Of a DNA stretch of 64,000 nt, positions 8,325-17,594 are shown one piece after another (positions within the stretch are counted from its first letter, which is position 1; each line of letters starts with the position of its first letter). The DNA lies in NCBI GenBank assembly GCA_000244995.1, contig CM001438.1, positions 2,194,090-2,258,089 of the forward strand, given 5' to 3'. Under the pieces are notes generated by a model. The model saw only the letters and a list, made by a program, of their open reading frames with translations. It was not told where the DNA came from and made no database searches. A program made the position numbers and the translations under genes. This DNA is from Burkholderiales bacterium JOSHI_001 (GTDB lineage Bacteria > Pseudomonadota > Gammaproteobacteria > Burkholderiales > Burkholderiaceae_C).

Positions 8325-8357
8325 AACGGCTTGCAATGTGCAAGCCGTTGTTCTTTG
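8325..8357 (+). terminator. Rho-independent terminator of the lost tRNA gene
   Basis: AACGGCTTGCA-ATG-TGCAAGCCGTT forms an 11-base-pair perfect stem with a 3-base loop, followed by GTTCTTTG. It starts 18 bases after the tRNA CCA end, as expected for a tRNA transcription unit, and supports the 8268-8307 call. The remaining 8358-8474 bases before the channel gene show no further feature. Confidence 0.75.
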
Positions 8358-8474
8358 TGCCGCGGCTTCCGACCGTGCCGGATCTGTGCCGCGATTCAGT
8401 GAAACGCCCCGCGATGGCTTTGCGCGCGGGAGCCTCTGACCGCAACGCTTGGTGGTGGCCGTCACAATCCGGCC

Positions 8475-9137
8475 ATGAACTACCTGCGTTGGATCATCCA
8501 CACCAAGCGCCATCCATCGGCCATCCTCCTGCTGGTGCAGTTGACCGGGATGGTGCTGTATCCGTTCATCGAGAACACAGACGCTGGGCGTATCGCGTTC
8601 GGGGTGTTCGGCATCGTGGTGCTCATCATCACGACCGGCATGGTGCGAATGACACCGTGGCTGACCTGGGTGTCGGTCGGCATCGCGCTGCCGGCCATCG
8701 TCTTGCTGGCCTTGCAGGCCATCTTCGGCATGCCCCACCTGCTGATTGCGTCGGCGGCCCTGGAAGCCGTGTTCTATTTTTACGCCGCCGGCAGCCTGAT
8801 CGCCTACATGATGAACGACCGCCGCGCCACCACCGATGAACTGTTCGCCGCAGGCGCCACCTTCACCTTGCTGGCCTGGGGCTTCACCTACCTGTTCCTG
8901 CTGTTGCAGGCACTGCAGCCTGGGTGCTTTTCCGCAGCGGTGAATCCGAACGCGCCGCGCACCTGGACCGAACTCATGTACATGAGCTTTGCATTGCTGT
9001 CGAGTACCGGCATCGGCGACGTGATCCCGATCACGCCCCATGCACGGGCGCTCGCTGCGCTGGAAATGTTTGTTGGCGTGATGTACCTTGCGACCGTCGT
9101 TTCCCGGCTGATCGGGCTCACGTTGCGGGACCGCTAG
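8475..9137 (+). CDS. Potassium-channel-like integral membrane protein
   Basis: 220-residue inner-membrane protein with about five hydrophobic helices, then a pore loop and a last helix (about residues 194-214). The pore loop SFALLSSTGIGDVIPITP contains TGIGD, a recognised variant of the potassium selectivity filter TVGYGD. It precedes the final helix, as in two-helix pore domains; the earlier four helices could be a voltage-sensor-like or unrelated domain. There is no cytoplasmic RCK/TrkA-N domain, so gating would differ from Kch. The gene stands alone immediately right of the tRNA scar. Confidence 0.75.
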   Translation: MNYLRWIIHTKRHPSAILLLVQLTGMVLYPFIENTDAGRIAFGVFGIVVLIITTGMVRMTPWLTWVSVGIALPAIVLLALQAIFGMPHLLIASAALEAVFYFYAAGSLIAYMMNDRRATTDELFAAGATFTLLAWGFTYLFLLLQALQPGCFSAAVNPNAPRTWTELMYMSFALLSSTGIGDVIPITPHARALAALEMFVGVMYLATVVSRLIGLTLRDR

Positions 9138-9461
9138 GACCATGGCGGGCAACGCCGAGGAGCCGGTTTCGACCCGTCCCATCTGGCCCTGGCCTCGACG
9201 CCACGCAAGGCTGCGTCGCCGCCCCCAGCGCAACAGCCGCCCATCAGGAGCCGGCGATCCCGGCCATCGGTCAACGGCCACGCTGTGGAGCGAACAATGC
9301 TTTCAGGTCCATACCCTTCGTCGATTCGGAGGCATTCGACGAGGTCGACCCACTCCGTCAAGTTGGGGATGCCCGTGGGCGTACTCATGCCGATGCTAGG
9401 GGATCCGCACTGACCCCCGTTGACTAGACTGGTTTGGCAGCGTCTGAACCAGGTGAAAGTC
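9138..9461. other. Intergenic region without a recognisable gene
   Basis: 324 bases between the channel gene and the three-gene cassette. The only open frames are short and lack family signals. The promoter of the cassette should lie in its right part; I see no convincing -35/-10 pair. Confidence 0.5.
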
Positions 9462-10217
9462 ATGGCGATCGTCCTTCGGAAGGAGCAGTTTCAGCAGTTC
9501 GAGCTGCACGCTTTCGACCGCTTCGTGGGCGACTTCCTCGATCATGTGAAGGTGCATTTTCCGAATCACTGGCGTGTGATCGGCCAGGACGAACTCAGGC
9601 AGGTTGTTCACTTGGGCGTGACCCGTGCGGAGCGCTACGGGATCGTTGATCGTCGATCCACCTGGATGTACCTGAGCGTGATGCTGTACTTGGGCAGCTA
9701 CTTCGACGATGACGTCCAAATCCCATGGGCGGCTCGGATCCTGAACAACCCCGAAGGCGGCTCGGCCGCAGCGCGTGCCGAACAATTGTTCGACGCCGCC
9801 TTGTGGTACATGGATCGCATCTACGGGTCGGACAATCAGCACCTGGAGCGGGCTTTGGGGCAGGCCCAGCGGGCGCTGGATCTCGATGTCGATCGCCTGG
9901 CCCTGCTTCCGGCGGGAAGCCTGCCGACCTTGTTGTCGCGCGCCTTTCCACAGAAGTGCCAAGCCATGGGCGACGCGGCCATGAGCGCGCTCATCCAATC
10001 CGGCAAAGACTTTGCTGACCAGCATGGCATGAACATGCCCGCCGGAAGTGCCGTGTGCACCGCGCTGATGTTCCTGCTGGGCCAGGGCATGGGCCAGGAT
10101 CCGCAATTCCCTTGGGCCGCCTCGACCCTGGGCCCGAACCCGACCATGGCGGCGGCACAGCGGGTGCGCGCGGTCCTTCGGGAAGCGTCGTCTCATCTCC
10201 AGCGCTGGCTTGGCTGA
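9462..10217 (+). CDS. Unknown protein with two copies of a PWAA module
   Basis: 251-residue, probably cytoplasmic protein with no signal peptide. Two segments resemble each other: about residues 55-120 (GVTRAERYG..., YLGSYFDDDVQIPWAARILN) and about residues 170-240 (GKDFADQHG..., LLGQGMGQDPQFPWAASTLG). Each has a helix, an L-G turn and D-x-Q-x-P-W-A-A, so the protein is probably an internal duplication. Similar proteins are, to my memory, found beside type VI secretion or polymorphic-toxin genes, but I cannot confirm a family here. The ATG at 9462 is chosen for AGGTGA 7 bases upstream. It is the first gene of a tight three-gene operon (8-base gap to the next). Confidence 0.8.
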   Translation: MAIVLRKEQFQQFELHAFDRFVGDFLDHVKVHFPNHWRVIGQDELRQVVHLGVTRAERYGIVDRRSTWMYLSVMLYLGSYFDDDVQIPWAARILNNPEGGSAAARAEQLFDAALWYMDRIYGSDNQHLERALGQAQRALDLDVDRLALLPAGSLPTLLSRAFPQKCQAMGDAAMSALIQSGKDFADQHGMNMPAGSAVCTALMFLLGQGMGQDPQFPWAASTLGPNPTMAAAQRVRAVLREASSHLQRWLG

Positions 10218-10225
10218 GGGGCGGT

Positions 10226-11797
10226 ATGGCGTTCTGCGGCGGAAGCGAAGACCGAAATAAGCAAGCCGAGGCCGCGAAGGCGCAGCCCGCCGGTGCTTGC
10301 AAGGATTCGGTCGTTCCGTGCCCCAAGGCCCTGACGCCCGCGGTCAAGATCTCGCCGCCGCGTTGCCCCTTCCTGGCCAAGGGGAAGTCTGTGAAGGTGA
10401 AGGCGACTGGAACGCCCGCCGGAGGCACTTACAGCTGGTCGGCGACTGGCGGCTTGGTGATCGGGGCTGGCGCCGCCACCGACGAAGTCACGGTCACGGG
10501 CGGATCCACAAGCGCTGCCTTGGCGGATTCCACCTTGACCGTCCAATACACCCTGGGCGGCAAGACGGCTTCAGACGCCACGTCATGGACGGTCTACGAG
10601 ATTTCCAAGATCGAGGCCAAGTTGAGGGCCACACCATGCCGGCGCGACGGCACTGGAGCCGACTCCATGCCCGCGCGGACCAGTGTGGCCACCACCCCAG
10701 TTCTTGATGCAAATACCACCTGCATCGTCAAGGGGTGCGGCGAACTGAACCTGACAGCAGCCGTGGTGCCAAACACAGTGCCCGTCTCATGGTCGGTCGA
10801 GCGCGCGCCCGACGACAAGGGCGATCTTGCCGGGCTGCCGGCCCTGGCTGACAACGGGGGCCCGCTGCTCCGAAAGCTCAAGGCCAACGCGACGGGTTCT
10901 TTCCATGTCCAGGTATTCCACGATTGCGGCGGCAAAGGCAAGCCCGGTGCCGACGATGGCGTGATCGTGTTCAGCGTCAACATCGTGGATGTGCTGATCA
11001 CCGAGAACAAGGTCATCAAGCGCGATACCTTGTTCCGGAACAACCGGTCCAATGCCGCGGCGCTGGTTGTCGATTCCAGCTCGACCGCCGGAGCCGTGCC
11101 CGCGGTCAACGCGGTCTACACCGACGCCGAGTTCACCAAGTACCCCCTGTCGGTCAAGCTGACTGTCACCCTGATCGGCGGCGGACCGAAAAAGCTTCGC
11201 GGAACCGATCGGATCCGGCTGGGGTTCATCCAGACCACGACGGCGGACTCGGTGACCGGCACCTACGCCGACGGCCGCACGCTCAAGGAGGTCATCGCGG
11301 TCAATGCGGCACTGGCCAGCCCGATCACCGGCGGGGCGCCCGCGATGCTGGGGTTTCCGGTGCGCGATACGCGGGGTGCAAGCAACACGGGCGCAGGCCC
11401 ATTCATCGTCAGCTCCTCCGATGTCGAGACCTCGGAACTCGCTGCTGGCGGCCGGCAAAGGGTGGTCCGCTATGTCGAGCCACCGGCCATCGCGCTGAAC
11501 ATGGCACACCCGGTCACGGCCAAGCCCCTGACCGGCATTTCGGGTTCCAACGACTTTGACTTCTTCCTGTGCGCCTACTCCGATCAATTTGATGCCAACT
11601 ACGCTGTGGCAGCATCCGCATCTTGGTCCATCACCTATGGCTCGTACACGCCTGCCGGGGGGTGGACGACGGCCGGCGCCGCAGTGGCTGCACCGGCCGC
11701 GATGGCCGTGCATTCGCCGCCCGTGCGTGCCGAAGATCTGGCGGTCGAGCGCTGCGCTCCGAACTTCGTCGACAACCTGAAGATGGATGCACGCTGA
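10226..11797 (+). CDS. Unknown Ig-like-domain beta protein
   Basis: 523-residue protein. After a short Cys/Ala-rich start (MAFCGGSEDRNKQ, then CKDSVVPCPKALTP) comes an Ig-like or PKD-like domain at about residues 40-130 (SVKVKATGTPAGGTYSWSA, then alternating strands ending DATSWTVYEI). The middle section has more beta repeats with paired cysteines (TTCIVKGCGELN; VFHDCGGKGK). The C-terminal half has no recognisable domain. There is no ordinary Sec signal peptide, so if it leaves the cell it probably uses a dedicated system or a partner. It lies 8 bases after the first cassette gene and directly abuts the third. An adhesin-like, toxin-like or structural role is only a guess. Confidence 0.78.
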   Translation: MAFCGGSEDRNKQAEAAKAQPAGACKDSVVPCPKALTPAVKISPPRCPFLAKGKSVKVKATGTPAGGTYSWSATGGLVIGAGAATDEVTVTGGSTSAALADSTLTVQYTLGGKTASDATSWTVYEISKIEAKLRATPCRRDGTGADSMPARTSVATTPVLDANTTCIVKGCGELNLTAAVVPNTVPVSWSVERAPDDKGDLAGLPALADNGGPLLRKLKANATGSFHVQVFHDCGGKGKPGADDGVIVFSVNIVDVLITENKVIKRDTLFRNNRSNAAALVVDSSSTAGAVPAVNAVYTDAEFTKYPLSVKLTVTLIGGGPKKLRGTDRIRLGFIQTTTADSVTGTYADGRTLKEVIAVNAALASPITGGAPAMLGFPVRDTRGASNTGAGPFIVSSSDVETSELAAGGRQRVVRYVEPPAIALNMAHPVTAKPLTGISGSNDFDFFLCAYSDQFDANYAVAASASWSITYGSYTPAGGWTTAGAAVAAPAAMAVHSPPVRAEDLAVERCAPNFVDNLKMDAR

Positions 11798-12751
11798 ATG
11801 GGCGCCCAAGATGAAAGCCATGTCTCGAGGCGGTGTGTGGGGAGGCTGCTCGGCCTGCTCGCCGCCAGCCTGTTTGCCGTGCCAAGGGCCAATGCCAGGG
11901 AGAACCGCATGAATCCACACATCCCGGTCTACAGCTGGTTGCGTGCAGACGGCTCGCTGTGCCTGGCGCGGGTAACGGGCAGCAGCCACAGCCCCGTGCC
12001 ATCAGGCCTGTTGCGTACACAGGTTCAGATGACGGTCGGACGGCTGCTGTGGGGCCACGCGTCCGAGCCGCATCCGTCGTTCAGCTTCGACGAGCCTTCG
12101 GACCGCATGGCGCGCTTGAAGGCGCCGGATCCGATCTGGGGTGCCATTGCGCTGGACAACCGACCCTCGGTGCTGCTCGTGCTGCGCGCTCCTCAATCGC
12201 CAGGTGATCGCCTCTGGGCGGTCCATGAAACATCGGCGGATGACCCCACCCTGCGTTCACTGCTGCAGTTGCTCAGCGTTGAGCGTGCCCACGCTGGCCA
12301 GCCCAGGGAGCGTGTTGAACAGTACCTGCGATGGCTGGATCCTGGGCTGCACCCGGTGTTCCAGCTGTTTGCGGCCCAGGCCCTGGCCAGCGATGGCGAC
12401 CTGCAGGAGGTGGACCGCCATGGCGCGGTGGCCGCCAGGCTGGCATCCTTGTTCCGATCTTCGGCCGAGGTCTATGTGCGCATCGCATCGGCGTCGTGGA
12501 TGTGGGGCCCGCTGTGGTCCAAGACGACTTCGACAGGGCGAACGGCCATCGCCGACAGTGCCGTGGATGGTCTGCTCGACGCCGACACCGATGTCGCCAG
12601 CTTCTCATTGGATCGGCTGCTGGCGCTGCAGGACCTCTCGGTCATTCGGCAACGCAGTGCGGCTGCAGCGTCGGCATTGAGACGCCTGGCTTCGGACCGG
12701 GCGCACGAAGACAAGAGGATCGAGGCGCTGACGCAAAAGATTTCTCCTTGA
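11798..12751 (+). CDS. Unknown exported protein of the three-gene cassette
   Basis: 317-residue protein starting with the ATG that directly follows the stop of the Ig-like gene, so translation is probably coupled. An N-terminal export signal is likely (two Arg at 11-12, LLGLLAASLFAVPRANA, cleavage near residue 33). The mature part starts with a beta-rich segment (VYSWLRADGSLCLARVTG) and then becomes helical (about residues 150-317: repeated Leu/Ala-rich helices such as LLSVERAHAGQ and VFQLFAAQALAS), suggesting a helical-repeat domain. No family is recognised. Its location suggests it works with, or protects against, the Ig-like protein. Confidence 0.78.
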   Translation: MGAQDESHVSRRCVGRLLGLLAASLFAVPRANARENRMNPHIPVYSWLRADGSLCLARVTGSSHSPVPSGLLRTQVQMTVGRLLWGHASEPHPSFSFDEPSDRMARLKAPDPIWGAIALDNRPSVLLVLRAPQSPGDRLWAVHETSADDPTLRSLLQLLSVERAHAGQPRERVEQYLRWLDPGLHPVFQLFAAQALASDGDLQEVDRHGAVAARLASLFRSSAEVYVRIASASWMWGPLWSKTTSTGRTAIADSAVDGLLDADTDVASFSLDRLLALQDLSVIRQRSAAAASALRRLASDRAHEDKRIEALTQKISP

Positions 12752-12923
12752 GGCCTGGGATCAAGCTGTCGAATCGCAAGGGCACGCACGAGCCAATCTG
12801 GAAGGCGTTTGCCCAGGCGACTGGCTCACACCTGGCGCGCAAGGTCTTCCTCGGGAGCGGCGTTGTGACACGGCCCCCATCGACGCGCTGCGATTCCGGC
12901 GCTGCGTTGCACAACGAATCCCA

Positions 12924-13331
12924 ATGAACAAGCACCTTGCCGCGTACCTGGCGGCCACCCTGGTGATGGTCGCACTCGACGCGCTGTGGCTGGGCCTGGT
13001 TGCCAAGACGACCTACCAACAGGCCATCGGGCACCTGATGGCCGAACAACCGAAGGTTCTGCCTGCGCTTGCCTTCTATGTCCTGTATGGCGTTGGCCTC
13101 CTGGTCTTTGCGCTGGCCCCGCAGGCCGACGACCCGGCCTGGGGACGAACGATCTTGAGGGGTGCACTTTTCGGCTTCTTCGCCTACGCCACCTACGACC
13201 TCAGCAACCTGGCGACGCTCAGGAACTGGCCACTGCATCTGACGCTGATCGACATGGTGTGGGGCACGTTCGCCAGTGCCGTTTCGGCGGGTGCTGGCAA
13301 AGCCGCCATGAACCGGGCAACCCGGGCTTGA
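12924..13331 (+). CDS. DUF2177 family inner-membrane protein
   Basis: 135-residue protein with four hydrophobic helices. It begins YLAATLVMVALDALWLGLV and carries the family-typical LWLG near the start, RGALFGFFAYATYDLSNLAT in the third helix, and WPLHLTLIDMVWGTF in the last. This pattern matches the DUF2177 family of small membrane proteins; the function is unknown. It follows the three-gene cassette on the same strand after 172 bases without features. Confidence 0.85.
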   Translation: MNKHLAAYLAATLVMVALDALWLGLVAKTTYQQAIGHLMAEQPKVLPALAFYVLYGVGLLVFALAPQADDPAWGRTILRGALFGFFAYATYDLSNLATLRNWPLHLTLIDMVWGTFASAVSAGAGKAAMNRATRA

Positions 13332-13428
13332 TCGAACCGGGATGTCAGGGCGCGCCACGGGGCTCTGGCCGCGATGTCGGGGTGCCCGCCGACCCCTGTG
13401 GCCGAGGCGTGCGGCCGTTGCGCCCGGC

Positions 13429-14274
13429 TCAGCCCGGTCGCCGTGCGTGGAACAAGGCCCCCGCCAGCACGCCACTGCGGTACAGGCCTACGAAGTGTTC
13501 GTAGGCCTGGTCGTAGCGGTCGAAGTGCGCCGCGCCCAGCCGGGCCACCGTCTGGGCCTTCAGGGACCGGTACATCGCGTGCCGCTCGACCAGGATGCGC
13601 GTCCACGTCTCGCTCAGGTCGGTGACCTGCACCCCTTCCAGGCCGGCGCCTTGCATCCATCGGCGGTAGTCGGCTTCGGTGGCGATGTCGTTGAAGCGCA
13701 TGCCGTCGCAGAGGCGCGTCGCGTCGTCTCGGGCCAGGGCGCCGCGGCTCAGGATGTCCGAAAACACCAGCCGGCCGCCGGGACGCAGAACGCGTGCGAT
13801 GCCAGCCACCAGCGTCGACTTCTCCGGGATGTGGGCAAAGGCTTCCTGGCTGATGGCCAGGGTGAAGCTGGCGTCGGGGAAGGGCAGCGCCAGCGCGTTG
13901 CCCTGGTGGAACCGCACCCGGTCCGCCAGGCCCGCCGCTTCGGTGAGGGCGGTGGCGCCTTCCACGCGGCTGGCGGTCAGGTCCAGGCCGGTGACCTGGC
14001 AGCCGGTCTTCCAGGCCAGGTAACGCGCCGGGCCACCCAGGCCGCTGCAGATGTCCAGCACCTGGTCGGTCGCCACCACCGCGGCCTGCGCCATCAAGCG
14101 GTCCACCGCGTCGGTGCCACCGTAGTGGTCCTGGTCGTGGTGCTGCAGCACCTCTTCGGTGATCTGGTCCCGCGCAACGCCGCGCGCCGCCACCGCATCG
14201 AAGATCTGCGCCGCGCTGATCGGGTGGAAGTCGTAGAAGTGCTCGACGGCCTGCAGCCGGGGGTCGGTGGGCAT
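13429..14274 (-). CDS. Class I SAM-dependent methyltransferase
   Basis: 281-residue methyltransferase. The SAM-binding motif I is VLDICSGLGGPARYLA (about residues 73-88), followed by GLDLTASRVEGA and the motif IV region FTLAISQEAFAHIPEK, then LRPGGRLVFSDI. The N-terminal cap (HFYDFHPISAAQIF) and the insertion after motif I resemble sarcosine/dimethylglycine N-methyltransferases and related enzymes acting on small amines, but the substrate is not decidable. The ATG at 14274 has GGAGCG 3 bases upstream. It follows the LigI-like gene on the same strand. Confidence 0.85.
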   Translation of the reverse strand: MPTDPRLQAVEHFYDFHPISAAQIFDAVAARGVARDQITEEVLQHHDQDHYGGTDAVDRLMAQAAVVATDQVLDICSGLGGPARYLAWKTGCQVTGLDLTASRVEGATALTEAAGLADRVRFHQGNALALPFPDASFTLAISQEAFAHIPEKSTLVAGIARVLRPGGRLVFSDILSRGALARDDATRLCDGMRFNDIATEADYRRWMQGAGLEGVQVTDLSETWTRILVERHAMYRSLKAQTVARLGAAHFDRYDQAYEHFVGLYRSGVLAGALFHARRPG

Positions 14275-14332
14275 GGTCGCTCCGGGTTCTGGATGGGGGA
14301 GGGGCGGCAGCCGGGCCGGCATCAGGCGGACA

Positions 14333-15181
14333 TCAGGCCGGCGCAACGCCGCTGCCATACAGCGCCTGGGCCTGCCGGGCCAGGGCCGTGGCCGGGTGGG
14401 TTGACGCGCAGGCCGCCTGCACCGGGCCGAACTGGTCGGCATAGGCCGGCAGGGCATCGTTCGCGAAATGGGTGTGCGGCCAGTCGGAGCCCCACACGCA
14501 GCGGGAACCGAACAAGGCCACCGCGCGGCGCAGGGTGGGCAGGAGGGCCCCATAGGGCGCCTGCGGCGCGCCCAGGCGGTACCAACCCGACAGTTTCAGC
14601 CAGGCGCCGTTCGCCGCCAGCGCCGCGGCAGCCTGCCAGGCGGGGTCGTCCTGCGCCAGGCCGGCGTGCAGGCCGGCCAGGTGGTCCAGCACAAAGGGCA
14701 GGCCGCAGGCGCGCTGCCAGGCGGCCAGGGGGGCCAGGTGCTCGGGCTTCGCGTACCACTGGACATGCCAGCCCAGGGCGCGCAGGCGAGGCGCCAGGTC
14801 CATCACATCCTGCTGCGGGTTGTTGTGGTTGCCGGCTGGCGACACCAGGTTGAAGCGCAGGCCGCGAACGCCCAGGGCGTGCCAGGCCTGCAGTTCGGCG
14901 TCGGTCACCGCGGGGTCTGCCACCACCACGCCGCGGTGGCGGCCGGGCCGTGCCGCCAGGGCTTGCAGCAGCAGGCGATTGTTGCTGCCATAGACGCTGG
15001 GCTGCACCAGCACCAGGTGGCCCACGCCGAAGGCGGCGGCCTGATCTTCGATCTGCTGCAATGGCCGGTGCCCCGGCTGGTAGTGGCCCGGGTGCACCGG
15101 GGCGCGGCCGTCGAAGACGTGGACATGGCAGTCCCAGCCCGCGGGTGCGGCGTTCGCCGCGGCGGCAGGGGTTTCAGTCAC
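14333..15181 (-). CDS. Amidohydrolase-2 family hydrolase (LigI-like)
   Basis: 282-residue TIM-barrel metal hydrolase of the amidohydrolase-2 group. WDCHVHVFDG supplies the first His pair, VLDHLAG the middle His and WGSDWPHTHF the final Asp. This motif set fits 2-pyrone-4,6-dicarboxylate lactonase (LigI) and related lactonases. The start is probably the GTG at 15181, which overlaps the end of the preceding tctC-like gene by 8 bases; the frame is open to 15208. A substrate-binding protein and a lactonase translated together point to uptake and cleavage of a carboxylated aromatic or lactone compound (inference). Confidence 0.85.
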   Translation of the reverse strand: MTETPAAAANAAPAGWDCHVHVFDGRAPVHPGHYQPGHRPLQQIEDQAAAFGVGHLVLVQPSVYGSNNRLLLQALAARPGRHRGVVVADPAVTDAELQAWHALGVRGLRFNLVSPAGNHNNPQQDVMDLAPRLRALGWHVQWYAKPEHLAPLAAWQRACGLPFVLDHLAGLHAGLAQDDPAWQAAAALAANGAWLKLSGWYRLGAPQAPYGALLPTLRRAVALFGSRCVWGSDWPHTHFANDALPAYADQFGPVQAACASTHPATALARQAQALYGSGVAPA

Positions 15182-16166
15182 GTGTGATGCGGCGCTCGCG
15201 CACCACACTGGCCCATTGCAACTGCTGGGCCTTCAGGAAGGCGCGCGCCTGCGCCCCATTGCCGTTGAACACCTCGCCGCCGAGGGCCCGCACGCGGCCC
15301 AGCACCTCGGGGTCGGCCATGGCGCGGGTCAGGGCTGCCGACAGCCGGGCCTGCACCGTCGCCGGCAGGCCGGCCGGGGCCAGCACCGGGTTCCACTCCA
15401 GCACCTCGTAGCCCTTCAGGCCGGCCTCGTCCATCGAGGGCAGTTCCGGCAGCACGCGCGAGCGCAGGCGCGAGGTGACCGCCAAGGGCCGCAGCCGGCC
15501 GGACTGGATGTGTCCCAGCGACGAGGCCACATTGGCAAAGAACAGCGGCACCTGGCCGCCCATCACGTCGTTCAGGGCCGGGCCGCCGCCGCGGTAGGGC
15601 ACGTGGGTGAGTTCCACCTTGGCCATGGCTTCGAACAGGGCCCCGGCCAGGTGCTGGGCCGAACCGTTGCCCGACGAGGCATAGGCCAGCCTGTTCGGCT
15701 GGGCGCGCGCCAGGCGCAGCACATCGGCCAGCGACCTGGCTTCGAAACTGGGCGTGCACACCAGCACGTTGGGGAACAGCGCCAGCACACCCAGCGGCGT
15801 GAAGGCGGTGGCGCTGTCGTAGGGCAGTTTGTCGAACAGCGAAGGGTTCACCGCGAAGGACGACGCGTCCAGCAGCAACATCGACCCGTCCGGTGTGGCG
15901 CGTGCCACCTGCGCCGCGGCAATGGTGCCGCTGGCGCCGGGCTTGTTTTCCACCAGCACCGGCTGGCCCAGGGCGTCGGCCAGGTGGGGTGCCACCAGGC
16001 GGGCCATCACGTCGGCACCGCCGCCGGCCGGGTAGCTGACCAGCAGCGTGATCGGCTTGCCGCCGGCGATGTCGCCTGCGGCGCGGGCGTTCAGGGCGGC
16101 CGGGGCCAGCAGCGCGCTGGCGGCCTGCAGCAGGCGGCGGCGCGTCGGGTCAAGGGCGTGGTTCAT
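15174..16166 (-). CDS. Bug/TctC family tripartite tricarboxylate binding protein
   Basis: 330-residue periplasmic binding protein. The N-terminus has an RRRLLQAASALLAPAALNARA export signal, possibly Tat-type because of the arginines. The mature part shows the Bug signature: ITLLVSYPAGGGADVMARL, the acidic-ligand loop ENKPGASG, VPYRGGGPALNDVMGGQV and LRPLAVTS. Bug proteins bind carboxylates for TctAB transporters or for signalling; no tctA or tctB is nearby, so it is an orphan receptor, as is common in Burkholderiales. An upstream in-frame ATG at 16205 would only lengthen the leader. It overlaps the LigI-like hydrolase gene. Confidence 0.9.
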   Translation of the reverse strand: MNHALDPTRRRLLQAASALLAPAALNARAAGDIAGGKPITLLVSYPAGGGADVMARLVAPHLADALGQPVLVENKPGASGTIAAAQVARATPDGSMLLLDASSFAVNPSLFDKLPYDSATAFTPLGVLALFPNVLVCTPSFEARSLADVLRLARAQPNRLAYASSGNGSAQHLAGALFEAMAKVELTHVPYRGGGPALNDVMGGQVPLFFANVASSLGHIQSGRLRPLAVTSRLRSRVLPELPSMDEAGLKGYEVLEWNPVLAPAGLPATVQARLSAALTRAMADPEVLGRVRALGGEVFNGNGAQARAFLKAQQLQWASVVRERRITRD

Positions 16167-16243
16167 GGTGAGCCGTGGGCCTGAATTCAACAGTTGGGCG
16201 CGCATTGTCAACGCGCCGACCCAGCACTGGCCTGACGCTGGCG

Positions 16244-17422
<1,179 letters not shown>

Positions 17423-17594
17423 GGTGGGCAGGGCAAGCGGTGGTGGGGACATGCTGCAGGGTGGCCGTGCTGCTGTCCATCGGGGTCGGCCAGCGTCCTG
17501 TCACCTTGGTGATGCGGCCCAGGGGTTGCCACGCTTGGCGGCGCGCGGCCTCCGCGGCTACGGTGCGGGCCTGTCTTCACGCTGGGGCGCTGCC

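Noticed and set aside
13342-14853. A 503-residue plus-strand frame
   Set aside because: Antisense to the SAM methyltransferase and LigI-like genes, which carry diagnostic motifs.
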